A stretch of DNA of 64,000 nucleotides from Bacteroidota bacterium (GTDB taxonomy: Bacteria > Bacteroidota > Bacteroidia > B-17B0 > Aurantibacillaceae). Position numbers and translations under genes: made by a program. The notes under the pieces were generated by a model, which was not told the DNA's origin, searched no databases, and was given only the letters and a program-made list of their open reading frames with translations. The stretch is from contig JACPOC010000028.1 in assembly GCA_016185125.1 (NCBI GenBank), forward strand, positions 34,031 to 98,030, written 5' to 3'. This document shows positions 55,508 to 64,000 of the stretch, piece after piece (positions within the stretch are counted from its first letter, which is position 1; each line of letters starts with the position of its first letter).

Positions 55508-55960
55508 CTATCTAATCCTTTCGCTGCTTTTTAAAAGTGCAATATCTTTTTTTACAAAATGTGCTGCGAAGTAAGCGGATAAAATGTTAACCACCGGAAT
55601 AATGTAACCAAATAAATTTACTTCCGGCTTCTGCGGAATGGCCTCCGATTGAATAAAAGAAGTAAAAGCGATTAAAGCCAACACCGCGGCGTAAATAATC
55701 ATTAACAGATAACATAAATTTACCTGAAGTTGCCTTTTTCGGAAAATAAAAATAGTTGCCGAAGCCAAAATTAATCCCGCGAAGTTTAAGGCCACGGCTG
55801 CCACGTGCGAGGAGGTGGAAGAAAATGCCGCGCCGTTTAAGGGTAAAAGTTTTGCGCCCAAGGCTTTAGCACCGCCAATAAACTGTACGGGAACAAATAA
55901 AAGCGATAAAGCCAAAAAAGCAATTTGCAGTAAAAATAAAGTTTGTTTACGTTGAATCAT
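55508..55960 (-). CDS. DUF4293 membrane protein
   Basis: 150 residues with four helices, the MIQRKQTLFLLQ start and a C-terminal ALLKSSERIR, both typical of DUF4293. Function unknown; conserved in Bacteroidota. Confidence 0.88.
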   Translation of the reverse strand: MIQRKQTLFLLQIAFLALSLLFVPVQFIGGAKALGAKLLPLNGAAFSSTSSHVAAVALNFAGLILASATIFIFRKRQLQVNLCYLLMIIYAAVLALIAFTSFIQSEAIPQKPEVNLFGYIIPVVNILSAYFAAHFVKKDIALLKSSERIR

Positions 55961-56005
55961 AGGTGGTAAAATTAATAAATTATAATCGATGTTTTTTTAA
56001 CCAAC

Positions 56006-57487
56006 TCACCACAAATAGGTATTTATTTCAAACACATTTTCGGTTTTTTGTTGGCTAATAATATACTTTGTTTTAGATAAAATAAATATACCAGGCTGTT
56101 GCTGCTTTAAAATTTCGTGTGTTTTTGTTAACTGAAATACCTTGTTTACTTTACTTAAATAACTATAATCTTCCATTCCTTTTTTAGAATCGCTTTTTTT
56201 TAATAACCAGGCCTGGCTTCCGGTTTCATCCAATTTAAAGGCCATTTTAATTTTAAAAGGGATTGTTCGGTAATAGAGTTTTTCAAAATTATTTAAGCTG
56301 TCAGCGCACAATTTTCCGTTCATATCTGCCTGATCTTCATTAAAATAGAACTTTTCAATTAAAGTGTTTGAACTAATTGCCCCTTTATCAATTATTAATT
56401 TTTCCTCCATTAAAGTTAACGTGTTGCTAATGCTGTTGCAATAACGGTAACAAGGTGGTGTGCCTTTAAAAATATCGTTTTCAATAATAAATAACCCATC
56501 TTTGGTTTTGCTTAATTTTTCGGTTCTAAAAATATAAGAAGTTGCGGTTTTATTTCCTTTTGCCTGGATAATGGGAATTTTAAACTCATCGCGCGAAACA
56601 ATTTCTCCCAGCGAATCCATTTTAGTTAAATACAGCGTAGCGAAAGGCTTATTGAGGATATTGATTTTATTTTCCTTTTGATCAAGTTCGCTTATTAAAA
56701 ATTTTTGGCCTGTAACATACACTTCTTTGTTAACAGAATCCGTATAAATGCTCCCGAAAGTATAAAAGCTTTGATCTCCTTTAGGATTAATTTTGGTTCC
56801 CCTGATTAAAGTTCCCTTCACCGCGTCCACCCGCAGCAGCCATTGCCCGCGCTTAATGCCCTCCAACACATTTACATATAGTAACACGTTGTTTTTATTT
56901 ACAAAAATTATGTGAGCCGAATTAATATTCTTTTTTTCAAAAGGAAATTGCCAGGTAAAATCATATTCAAAGTTTTGAAGTTCGCTTTTTAATGAATATT
57001 TATTTAGATAAAATTGCCTGCCCGAAGTATCGGAGTAGGAGGCTTTAACGGTGTACACGTTTTGGCCTGAATAAAAAATTTCACTTTCAAAAGCCGCAAT
57101 GCTGTTTAGGCGCGCCACATCTACGTTTTCAACAGAAGCAATCAGCTTAAAGCTTTTGTTTAAGCGAAATATCTGTACTAATTTCTTTTCCTTTTTTTGC
57201 ACATACACATTTAAAAAATTGTGAAGGGTATCGGCATTTATCTTTAAAAAGTCATCTGCGTTGGCTTTTCCCAAATCAATTTGTAAACTATCTGTTTTGG
57301 CGAGCTGCGGCGATAATTTATAAATAACACAAAATACATTTTTAGAATTTATACTTAAACCGTAAGCGTAGATATTGCCATTCCAAACTATGCACTCGGC
57401 CTTGTTAAGCTGTAATTCAGCCTTTTGTGCCATAAGCGAAAAAGAAAGCATTACCGGTAGTAATAAATATTTAAGATCAATCTTCAA
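56006..57487 (-). CDS. Hypothetical secreted protein
   Basis: 493 residues with a signal peptide (cut near LMAQ) and an otherwise beta-rich, repetitive sequence (WNGNIYAYGLS, VYVTGQKFL, FGSIYTDSVNKEVYV) that could be a beta-propeller. It overlaps the MFS gene stop by 11 nt, so the two are co-transcribed. I recognise no family. Confidence 0.75.
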   Translation of the reverse strand: MKIDLKYLLLPVMLSFSLMAQKAELQLNKAECIVWNGNIYAYGLSINSKNVFCVIYKLSPQLAKTDSLQIDLGKANADDFLKINADTLHNFLNVYVQKKEKKLVQIFRLNKSFKLIASVENVDVARLNSIAAFESEIFYSGQNVYTVKASYSDTSGRQFYLNKYSLKSELQNFEYDFTWQFPFEKKNINSAHIIFVNKNNVLLYVNVLEGIKRGQWLLRVDAVKGTLIRGTKINPKGDQSFYTFGSIYTDSVNKEVYVTGQKFLISELDQKENKINILNKPFATLYLTKMDSLGEIVSRDEFKIPIIQAKGNKTATSYIFRTEKLSKTKDGLFIIENDIFKGTPPCYRYCNSISNTLTLMEEKLIIDKGAISSNTLIEKFYFNEDQADMNGKLCADSLNNFEKLYYRTIPFKIKMAFKLDETGSQAWLLKKSDSKKGMEDYSYLSKVNKVFQLTKTHEILKQQQPGIFILSKTKYIISQQKTENVFEINTYLW

Positions 57488-58733
57488 TTAAGCCTTGCTG
57501 CTCGCGTTTGTTATAATCTAATATAAGTAAATAATACATTACCACGCCAAAGCCGTAAAGCAAAGATGTAATTAAAAATATATTTACAAACTGGTAACCT
57601 TTACTAAAAAGTATCTTTACCATAAAGCCGCTGAGCACCCAGCTTCCGCTCCAAATAGCCGAGGTTAAAGCGCTTGTAATTTCGCGATTGCCTTTTCCTA
57701 CATAATTTAAAACTAATTCGGTGGTCATGGGTCCGGCCATATTCATTAAAGGTTGCCGGAATAAATAACAAACAGCGGCAATAACTACTGCTAGCGAATA
57801 CTGATTGTAAAACTGCGTAGTGGCAAGTGCAACCAAAGAAATTACGGCCAGTATTTGCGTGGTAGGAACCGCTATTTTATAACCAATGTGTTTTTTAATT
57901 TTGGGAACCAGCATAGCCGTATAAGCCACCAATACCGCGGCAAATGAACTTAAAATGGAAAAGCCTCCTTTGTGCAGATGATGTACTTTATCGAAAAAAA
58001 GACTGATAAAAGGAATGGTTAAGCCCGCTCCTGTTGCAATTATTAAAGTAGGAATCAAAGCTTTTACAATCAGGTTCCAGTCTGTTTTTTTATTTTTTAT
58101 AAGAGGCCTGTCATCATCTTTCGAAATTTCATTAAAATCTTTTATCCTTAATAAAAAGAAAATTCCGCCGAAACCTAAGATTGAAAAAAGTAGCAAGATA
58201 AACTGCTCGTTAAATAATTTAGGATTAATGTAATCTAGCAAAGCAATAACCACGCCACTGATAATCCCTCCAAAACTCCAGGTGCTGTAGCTAAGCGCAA
58301 TGCCTGCGGTATGATTTTCTTTTACTGAATTTCGTAATATAAAAGGAGATATAGGAATTTGCATAAAGGTGAAGGAAGCCCCCCAGAGTAAAAGACAAAG
58401 CAGTGTAAGGATTTTTAATTTAAAAGTAATAGCCACCACAATTCCTATTCCAAAAAATGGAACGCAAATGTTGGAGAGATAAAAAAAGGGCATCAGGTTT
58501 TTGCCTTTAATGTATTTTCCTAAAGGTAAAGCCAATATAAAAACACCAAGAAAACGAAAAGTAATAAATAAGGCAATTTCTTCGTCGCTAAAGCCCTGCC
58601 GGGTCATGTACAATGGCAAAATATTCATAAAAGTGGCGTTTACCATCTGAATAAAAAATTCAGAAAGAATCACATTCATTACCGGCTTTTCGAGTTTCTG
58701 ATAATCTTTAACAAAGGAAAATAACCTGATCAT
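57477..58733 (-). CDS. MFS transporter
   Basis: 418 residues with 12 helices and the MFS pattern (FRFLGVFILALPLGKYIKGK between helices 2 and 3; central hydrophilic loop about 205-220). Substrate unknown. It lies immediately upstream of the hypothetical secreted protein with overlap. Confidence 0.85.
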   Translation of the reverse strand: MIRLFSFVKDYQKLEKPVMNVILSEFFIQMVNATFMNILPLYMTRQGFSDEEIALFITFRFLGVFILALPLGKYIKGKNLMPFFYLSNICVPFFGIGIVVAITFKLKILTLLCLLLWGASFTFMQIPISPFILRNSVKENHTAGIALSYSTWSFGGIISGVVIALLDYINPKLFNEQFILLLFSILGFGGIFFLLRIKDFNEISKDDDRPLIKNKKTDWNLIVKALIPTLIIATGAGLTIPFISLFFDKVHHLHKGGFSILSSFAAVLVAYTAMLVPKIKKHIGYKIAVPTTQILAVISLVALATTQFYNQYSLAVVIAAVCYLFRQPLMNMAGPMTTELVLNYVGKGNREITSALTSAIWSGSWVLSGFMVKILFSKGYQFVNIFLITSLLYGFGVVMYYLLILDYNKREQQGLIED

Positions 58734-59094
58734 AAACTATTTTAGGCCTAAAATTATACCGATACAAATTACCACGAATTTCACAAAGTATATAGTTCTT
58801 ATTTGTGTAAACACATTTTATTAAAATTTCAAAAGCCTTTATCCGTTAATTCGTTTAAATTCGTGTAACCCTAGGGCGTTTTCTTAAATTTCTTTGGTTT
58901 TTCAACCATCTTTTTTACGCATTTACTCTCATAAAAGTATCAAATACTTGCAAAAAACGCAAATAAGTTAGTGCCCATTAGTAATTATCGCAATTATCTT
59001 CTATAAAAAACAAAAACGGTTTTAAATAGACATAAAACGCAAAAAGCATAAAGTGTTGTGCGTAAAGCCGTTTTAGCAGCACTTGTTGATGAAG
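58734..59094. other. Intergenic, divergent promoter region
   Basis: 361 bp without a gene between divergent units. Includes a TTACCACGAATTTCAC-type phrase also seen near 23.9 kb, and upstream DNA for the gene at 59125. Confidence 0.5.
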
Positions 59095-59102
59095 TAACTT
59101 TG
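59095..59102 (+). promoter_or_regulatory. -7 element TAACTTTG
   Basis: Perfect consensus, 22 nt before the ATG at 59125, with TTTT at the -33 position. Confidence 0.55.
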
Positions 59103-59124
59103 TCTCATCAAATAATTAATCATT

Positions 59125-60000
59125 ATGAAAAATTCAAACAATCAATCAGGAACATTAAAAAAAGGGTTATTCCTTTTCCTCTTCGCGTTAATACCATTTA
59201 TATGTGTTAAAGCGCAGGATAAAATAACTCTTAAAACAGGAGAGGAAATATTTGGCAAGGTAATTGAGATTACCGAAACTGAAATAAAATATAAAAAAGA
59301 TGTAAATCCCGATGGAGGCCCAACCCGCTTACTTTATAAGTACGAAGTGTTTTCTATCCGTTACCAAAACGGCACCAAAGAGTTTTTTGATTATGTAACC
59401 AAGCCCGATCCTATTTTAATAACTAGCACGCAACATCCTCTTCCAAACAAATTTGAAACTGATTCCTCTGACTTTGCTAAAACAAAACAAAAACGTTTTG
59501 GCGGGCCACGTATTGGCTTTACATACATTTCTTCAGGCACCTCGGCCGATTATTTGGAAAAACAAGGCAAACAACCTGTAATTACTCAATTTGGCTGGCA
59601 GTTTGAAGGCCGTATTTTTACAGTAGACGGTGGCCTTTCGGGCATCGTTGAATTTATTCCTTTAATTGGTGGGGTTGAGCAAGGTATGTTTATACCCAGT
59701 GCCAGTTTTATGATTGGTTTAAGAGGCGGTGTAAAACACAGTTTTGAATTTGCTATGGGGCCTAACTTTTCGGTGGTGCCCAATTATTTAGGCCATAAGA
59801 ATGCTTCGGTAGGTTTGGTAGTGGCCGCCGGAACGAGTTTTATCCGAAACAATATTAACTTTCCTGTTAACCTTGCTTTTATTCCATCGGTTGGCAGTAA
59901 AGAACGGGTGCAAAATGCCGATGGTACGCTTACTGATAAAATTTTTCAAACAGGCTGGAGATTATCTTTAGTGGTAGGATTTAATTCCCGAAAAAAATAA
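59125..60000 (+). CDS. Secreted protein with LSm-like repeat module
   Basis: 291 residues: signal peptide (cut near KAQD), a small beta module (ITLKTGEEIFGKVIEITETEIKYKK, about 32-56), then a barrel-like C-terminal part (about 125-291). The module recurs in the next gene, and resembles Sm-like sheets. Function unknown. Confidence 0.7.
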   Translation: MKNSNNQSGTLKKGLFLFLFALIPFICVKAQDKITLKTGEEIFGKVIEITETEIKYKKDVNPDGGPTRLLYKYEVFSIRYQNGTKEFFDYVTKPDPILITSTQHPLPNKFETDSSDFAKTKQKRFGGPRIGFTYISSGTSADYLEKQGKQPVITQFGWQFEGRIFTVDGGLSGIVEFIPLIGGVEQGMFIPSASFMIGLRGGVKHSFEFAMGPNFSVVPNYLGHKNASVGLVVAAGTSFIRNNINFPVNLAFIPSVGSKERVQNADGTLTDKIFQTGWRLSLVVGFNSRKK

Positions 60001-60024
60001 GCGTATTTTTATAAAAACAATTGT

Positions 60025-60777
60025 ATGAACATAAATAAAATAAAACTCATTGCCTTTTTGTTATGTATTGCAATAGCCTTTACGCAATGCTCGGTAAAAA
60101 AGCGTTCGTATAGAAATGGGTATTTTATTTCGTGGAATAAAAAAACATTACCTCTTAAATCAGATAAAATAATAAAACAAGTAGATACTGATTTCGCTGT
60201 CCTTAAAGCTACAGCCCTGCCGAGCGTGCAGAAAAATACAAAAAGCGCGAAAGTATTAACGGTTTCTTCCGATAAAATAATAATAAAAATTAAAAAAACG
60301 GTAAAGCCTTTAATTTTAAAGGATTCCTGCGGGGATATGATTACCATGCGGGATGGCCGCGAACTTTTAGGAAAAGTTATAGAAGTAAGCCCTAAAACCA
60401 TAAAATATAAACGCTGCGATAATTTGGATGGGCCTTTAATGGTTGTTAATACCAATGATGTATTTATGATAAAATATACCAACGGAACCAAAGAAGTTTT
60501 TAAAAAGGATGAAACTCAAGCTCAGCACACAGGCAAAAATCCCGAAATTCAGCAACCTAAAAAATATCATCCATTAGCCATTACCAGTTTTGTAGTGGGC
60601 TTATTATCATGGATTATTATTTTAGCGCCCATTGCTTTATTTACCGGGATTGCAGGTTTGGGTAAAATAAAAAAGTATCCTGAAAAGTTTGAAGGAGGTT
60701 GGATGGCCATAATCGGAATTGTTTTAGGAGCCATATTTACGCTTATTTTAATTTTGATCTTAATTGCTGCTATGTAA
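60025..60777 (+). CDS. Lipoprotein with LSm-like module and DUF4190 tail
   Basis: 250 residues: lipobox TQC (C22), KKRSYRNGYF motif, an LSm-like module (ITMRDGRELLGKVIEVSPKTIKYKR, about 109-133) paralogous to the preceding gene, and a C-terminal two-helix DUF4190 segment (LAITSFVVGLLSWIII...). 24 nt separate the two genes. Confidence 0.75.
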   Translation: MNINKIKLIAFLLCIAIAFTQCSVKKRSYRNGYFISWNKKTLPLKSDKIIKQVDTDFAVLKATALPSVQKNTKSAKVLTVSSDKIIIKIKKTVKPLILKDSCGDMITMRDGRELLGKVIEVSPKTIKYKRCDNLDGPLMVVNTNDVFMIKYTNGTKEVFKKDETQAQHTGKNPEIQQPKKYHPLAITSFVVGLLSWIIILAPIALFTGIAGLGKIKKYPEKFEGGWMAIIGIVLGAIFTLILILILIAAM

Positions 60778-60795
60778 AGTAAAATAATAAAAAAA

Positions 60796-61704
60796 TTAAT
60801 CAGCACACACATCAATATACTTTTTTATTTTTTCAATTTCCGCAGTGTCAAATTCCTCAAAATCGTCCCTGTTTTTAAACCAAGTCAATTGGCGTTTGGC
60901 ATAATTGCGTGTATGCTGTTTTATTTTATCGGTGGCTGTTTTTAAATTATAGCTGGCATCTAAAAAAGCGTATAACTCTTTGTAACCCACTGTTTTAAGT
61001 GCGTTTAAATGTTTAAATTCTTTAAGCTTTTCCACTTCTTCCAATAAACCCTGTTGCATCATTAAATCTACCCGTTCATTTATTTGTTTATACAATTGCT
61101 CGCGATTTGTATTGAGTAATATTTTTACAGCGGTAAAATTACGCACAGGTTTGGGTCGATTTAAAAAAGAAGAATAAGTTTTTTGAGTAAACACGCACAC
61201 TTCAAGCGCACGAATTAACCGCTGCGGGTTATTGGTATCCACTGTATCAAAATAAGCTTCATCCAGTTTTTTCACTTCTTGCTGAAGCCATGTTAAACCT
61301 TTCTCTGTAAATTGTTTATTCAAATCTTCCCTTATTTCTAATGGAACCTCAATAAAATCATCCACGCCATTTAATACAGCTTCTATGTAAAGTCCGGAGC
61401 CACCTACCAAAAAAATGAGATCGTGTTTTTTAAATAATCCATCTAACAAGCTAATGGCATCCCGCTCAAAATGGCCTGCACCATATAAATCGGTTATACT
61501 TTTAGTGTTAATGAAATAATGCGACACTTCTTTTAATTGGTCTTCAGAAGGTTTAGCCGTGCCAATATTCATTTCCTTATAAAACTGACGTGAGTCGGCC
61601 GAAAGAATAACCGTGCCGTAATGCTTTGCCAACTCAATGGCAAGGCTTGTTTTACCAACCCCTGTGGGACCTGCTATTACAACAAGATGTTTTTCGGCAC
61701 TCAT
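60796..61704 (-). CDS. miaA: tRNA dimethylallyltransferase
   Basis: 302 residues. The P-loop VIAGPTGVGKTS, SADSRQFYKEMNIGTAKP and the FLVGGSGLYIEAV motif are intact; the C-terminal RNYAKRQLTWF is typical. It isopentenylates A37 of tRNAs reading UNN codons. Confidence 0.95.
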   Translation of the reverse strand: MSAEKHLVVIAGPTGVGKTSLAIELAKHYGTVILSADSRQFYKEMNIGTAKPSEDQLKEVSHYFINTKSITDLYGAGHFERDAISLLDGLFKKHDLIFLVGGSGLYIEAVLNGVDDFIEVPLEIREDLNKQFTEKGLTWLQQEVKKLDEAYFDTVDTNNPQRLIRALEVCVFTQKTYSSFLNRPKPVRNFTAVKILLNTNREQLYKQINERVDLMMQQGLLEEVEKLKEFKHLNALKTVGYKELYAFLDASYNLKTATDKIKQHTRNYAKRQLTWFKNRDDFEEFDTAEIEKIKKYIDVCAD

Positions 61705-61709
61705 TATCT

Positions 61710-61717
61710 CAAAATTA
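61710..61717 (-). promoter_or_regulatory. -7 element TAATTTTG, leaderless-type
   Basis: Perfect consensus on the minus strand, 5 nt before the miaA ATG. Confidence 0.5.
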
Positions 61718-61806
61718 ATTTATTATTAAAATAGTAAAGAATATTATACCCATTCGTATTCTGGTGCCGGCTATTTGGGCATCACAAACATAAATTGAAA
61801 TTCGAG

Positions 61807-62769
61807 TTATCTCTTTCTTGCCGCCACCATCATCTCTTCACCAATATTTAAAGCTGAAAGCGTATTATAGAGGCGATTATGCAAAAACACAAACAGCTTT
61901 AACTGCCACATTGGTTTTTTCATGAGCTTGTTAAAGTATTGCTGACGCTCCGCCGCGTTAATGGTTTTATTGGCTTCCTGAACAGTTTGTTTTTTATTTC
62001 CTTTTAATTTTTTAATCAAAGGAAGCAAGGTGTACATGATAAATAATTTTATTTCGAAGGAAGATTTTATCTCCACTACTTCGTAACCGCTTTTTTCAAG
62101 AATTTGTGTAATTGTTTTTTTACTAAAATAATTTACATGATCCAGTCCCATCATTTTCCAGTTATCTTTATGCTTTTGAGCGAAGTAACTATCTATTTGC
62201 GGAACTTGTAAAAACAAATAACTTCCGGGTTTATTAAGTTTGGCGCACTTGGCCAGAAAATCATCGGCCTTATCAATATGCTCCAATACATCCCACATAG
62301 TAATCGCGTCAAACTTTTTTGATTCGTCCATTTCAAAAAAATCAATATGATCAACAGGAAGTTTTAGATCGTTGACGCAATAAAGGTAGGGTTGTTCAGA
62401 AATCTCTATCCCGTAAACATCATAACCTAATTCTTTTCCGGCCAGCATAAAGTGTCCCCAACCTGCGCCCAGATCAAATAGTTTTCCGCTTTTTACAAAT
62501 TTTTGTATGAATTTGAAGCGGAGTTTATGTCTTTGAATTTTCACCCAATTATTACCCGACCGAACGGCCGCGGTAACATCGGCATTTTTGTATTGGGTGT
62601 ACTCAATTCGTTTACGGTAATAAGGCGGTATAAAATGAAGTGAACAAACATTGCAGGTAACTACTGCGAAATGTTCTTTCTGATATTTTAATTGAAATTT
62701 TTCGGGATTAGTATTTCCGCAAACACAACATTTAATATCATCAGCTAATAAAGAAGGAAGTACAGACAT
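61807..62769 (-). CDS. SAM methyltransferase with N-terminal zinc ribbon
   Basis: 320 residues from the ATG at 62769, which sits 4 nt after the upstream stop; a longer frame from 62796 would overlap that gene by 23 nt. CCVCGN (C15, C18) and CNVCS (C39, C42) form a zinc ribbon, motif I is LFDLGAGWGHFML, and DVLEHI marks the catalytic region. Similar enzymes modify sugars or lipids of surface glycans. Confidence 0.82.
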   Translation of the reverse strand: MSVLPSLLADDIKCCVCGNTNPEKFQLKYQKEHFAVVTCNVCSLHFIPPYYRKRIEYTQYKNADVTAAVRSGNNWVKIQRHKLRFKFIQKFVKSGKLFDLGAGWGHFMLAGKELGYDVYGIEISEQPYLYCVNDLKLPVDHIDFFEMDESKKFDAITMWDVLEHIDKADDFLAKCAKLNKPGSYLFLQVPQIDSYFAQKHKDNWKMMGLDHVNYFSKKTITQILEKSGYEVVEIKSSFEIKLFIMYTLLPLIKKLKGNKKQTVQEANKTINAAERQQYFNKLMKKPMWQLKLFVFLHNRLYNTLSALNIGEEMMVAARKR

Positions 62770-62773
62770 AAAC

Positions 62774-64000
62774 TTAAGGTTTTGTTTCTCCTTCAAAAGT
62801 ACTCTCCGTTATTGGGCTCGAATCTCTGAAATAGGAAACACCTCCCCAGTTGAACATTTTTTTCTGATAAACCCAGGCCATATTATCTTTAACCACCACA
62901 CGTTGCAAAATTACAACACCCGTTCCGGAAATAGTTTCTTCAGTAATACCCGGCCCGTATTTACTAATGAGTTGCTTTACGCGATCATCCACCACCTGAG
63001 CAGCATCAGCATTCAGTAATTTTTCACATTCAATGAGTTTATCTTTGGCGTAAGTGTCCCCGCCTTTATAAGTTAAAGCCGTTTCATAATTTTTTTTGGC
63101 GTCGCGGTAACGTTTCAGAGCAAAAAGGCCATCCGCAGTTTTAATTGCTTCCTTGTATTTACCTTCGGCTCCTCCTAAAGTTGGTAATACTGTATTTTTA
63201 GTTTTATTATCAATTTCGTTTTGTTTTACCACGTTCACCTTCATGGCATCTTCTACTTCCTTTAATTTATTTTTAGGATACACTTCAGAGGGCTTCATCC
63301 CAACGGCTTCGGTGTACAATAATTTTGCTGTTGGCCAGTCTTTTTTGGTAAAAGCATTATCCGCCCGTGTAATCACCGACTTATATTTTGTGTCACCCTC
63401 AAGAGCTTTTTTATTCTCAGCATCCGCTTTCAACTTGGCGGCAGCTTCTTCGGCGGCTTTTTTCTTAGCTGCGGCTTCCGCTTTTGCTTTGGCATCGGCA
63501 TCCATGGCCGCTAACTTTTTTGCTTCTGCATCGGCTTTAGCTTTTGCATCCGCATCTGCTTTTAATTTAGCTGCTGCTTCTTCAGCGGCTTTCTTTTTCG
63601 CTTCGGCTTCCGCTTTGGCCTTCGCCTCGGCATCCATGGCTGCTAATTTTTTTGCTTCTGCATCGGCTTTAGCTTTTGCATCCGCGTCTGCTTTTAATTT
63701 AGCGGCTGCATCTTCTGCGGCTTTCTTTTTCGCTTCGGCTTCCGCTTTGGCCTTCGCCTCGGCATCCATGGCTGCTAATTTTTTTGCTTCTGCATCGGCT
63801 TTAGCTTTTGCATCTGCGTCTGCTTTTAATTTAGCAGCTGCATCTTCTGCGGCTTTCTTTTTCGCTTCGGCTTCCGCTTTGGCCTTCGCCTCGGCATCCA
63901 TGGCTGCTAATTTTTTTGCTTCTGCGTCGGCTTTAGCTTTTGCATCCGCGTCTGCTTTTAATTTAGCAGCTGCATCTTCTGCGGCTTTCTTTTTTGCATC
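62774..64000 (-). CDS. Ala/Lys-rich coiled-coil repeat protein (partial)
   Basis: The frame runs off the right edge. From there a 44-residue unit (MDAEAKAKAE...AEAKKLAA) is repeated with near-identity at 63901, 63769, 63637 and 63505, all Ala/Lys/Glu-rich. TPR-like segments (about 165-290 of the visible frame: YTEAVGMKPSEVYPKN, KNYETALTYKGGDTYAKD) and a C-terminal beta domain (about 310-375) follow. Likely a periplasmic structural protein. Confidence 0.75.
   Translation of the reverse strand, partial: DAKKKAAEDAAAKLKADADAKAKADAEAKKLAAMDAEAKAKAEAEAKKKAAEDAAAKLKADADAKAKADAEAKKLAAMDAEAKAKAEAEAKKKAAEDAAAKLKADADAKAKADAEAKKLAAMDAEAKAKAEAEAKKKAAEEAAAKLKADADAKAKADAEAKKLAAMDADAKAKAEAAAKKKAAEEAAAKLKADAENKKALEGDTKYKSVITRADNAFTKKDWPTAKLLYTEAVGMKPSEVYPKNKLKEVEDAMKVNVVKQNEIDNKTKNTVLPTLGGAEGKYKEAIKTADGLFALKRYRDAKKNYETALTYKGGDTYAKDKLIECEKLLNADAAQVVDDRVKQLISKYGPGITEETISGTGVVILQRVVVKDNMAWVYQKKMFNWGGVSYFRDSSPITESTFEGETKP

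Overview
The window looks like chromosomal DNA of a Bacteroidota bacterium. It is AT-rich, and many genes start just behind the phylum's -7 promoter motif TAnnTTT(G/A). The families are also typical of the phylum: type IX secretion (T9SS) sorting domains, a HYC_CC_PP protein, a TonB receptor with a carboxypeptidase-like N-domain followed by a DUF4249 lipoprotein, DUF3078, DUF4293, two-component propeller/SpoIIE proteins and PAS-rich kinases. An MqnE gene points to the futalosine route of menaquinone synthesis. No tRNA, rRNA, transposase, integrase or prophage gene was seen.

Region 1 (1-1.9 kb) holds the start of a response regulator (minus strand) and a PstS-like phosphate-binding lipoprotein. 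Region 2 (2.2-20.7 kb, all plus strand) is a large copper-resistance island. It has HYC_CC_PP and HMA-domain small proteins, a PKD lipoprotein, a CueO-like Tat multicopper oxidase, a beta-barrel protein, an HMA-MauE membrane protein, a T9SS-exported M43 metalloprotease, a His-rich periplasmic protein, a methyltransferase-like protein, a c-type cytochrome, a DUF2231 membrane protein with a long Met-rich tail, and a CopA-like multicopper oxidase with an extra C-terminal beta domain. It ends with an RND efflux operon: an HMBD lipoprotein, CusA (frameshifted here), a TolC-like protein and two CusB-like adaptors. These would bind, oxidise and export Cu(I) across the envelope. No dedicated copper regulator or P-type ATPase lies in the window.

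Region 3 (20.7-32.4 kb) contains a methyltransferase, efp, a geranylgeranyl-reductase-like flavoprotein, two single-domain response regulators, a six-PAS histidine kinase, a propeller/SpoIIE regulator and a beta-helix lipoprotein. Region 4 (32.4-45.4 kb) has a GIY-YIG gene between structured repeats, enolase, a cold-shock protein, a sigma/anti-sigma-like/SUMF1 operon, gpmA, a HAD phosphatase, map, an EEP-family protein, a Pmp3-like lipoprotein, mqnE and a DUF3078 protein. Region 5 (45.4-46.3 kb) is a 26.5-unit array of 20-21 bp repeats held between two 168-bp direct repeats. Region 6 (46.4-54.3 kb) has a truncated TPR regulator, a broken histidine kinase, ubiX, a TonB receptor/DUF4249 pair and another response regulator. 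Region 7 (54.5-64 kb) holds an M23/LysM peptidase, DUF4293, an MFS transporter, two paralogous envelope proteins, miaA, a methyltransferase and an Ala/Lys-rich repeat protein that runs off the window.

The most unusual signals are the phased repeat array with its flanking duplications, the GIY-YIG gene flanked by hairpin repeats that show compensatory changes, frequent leaderless-type starts, and several freshly broken or contracted signalling genes.
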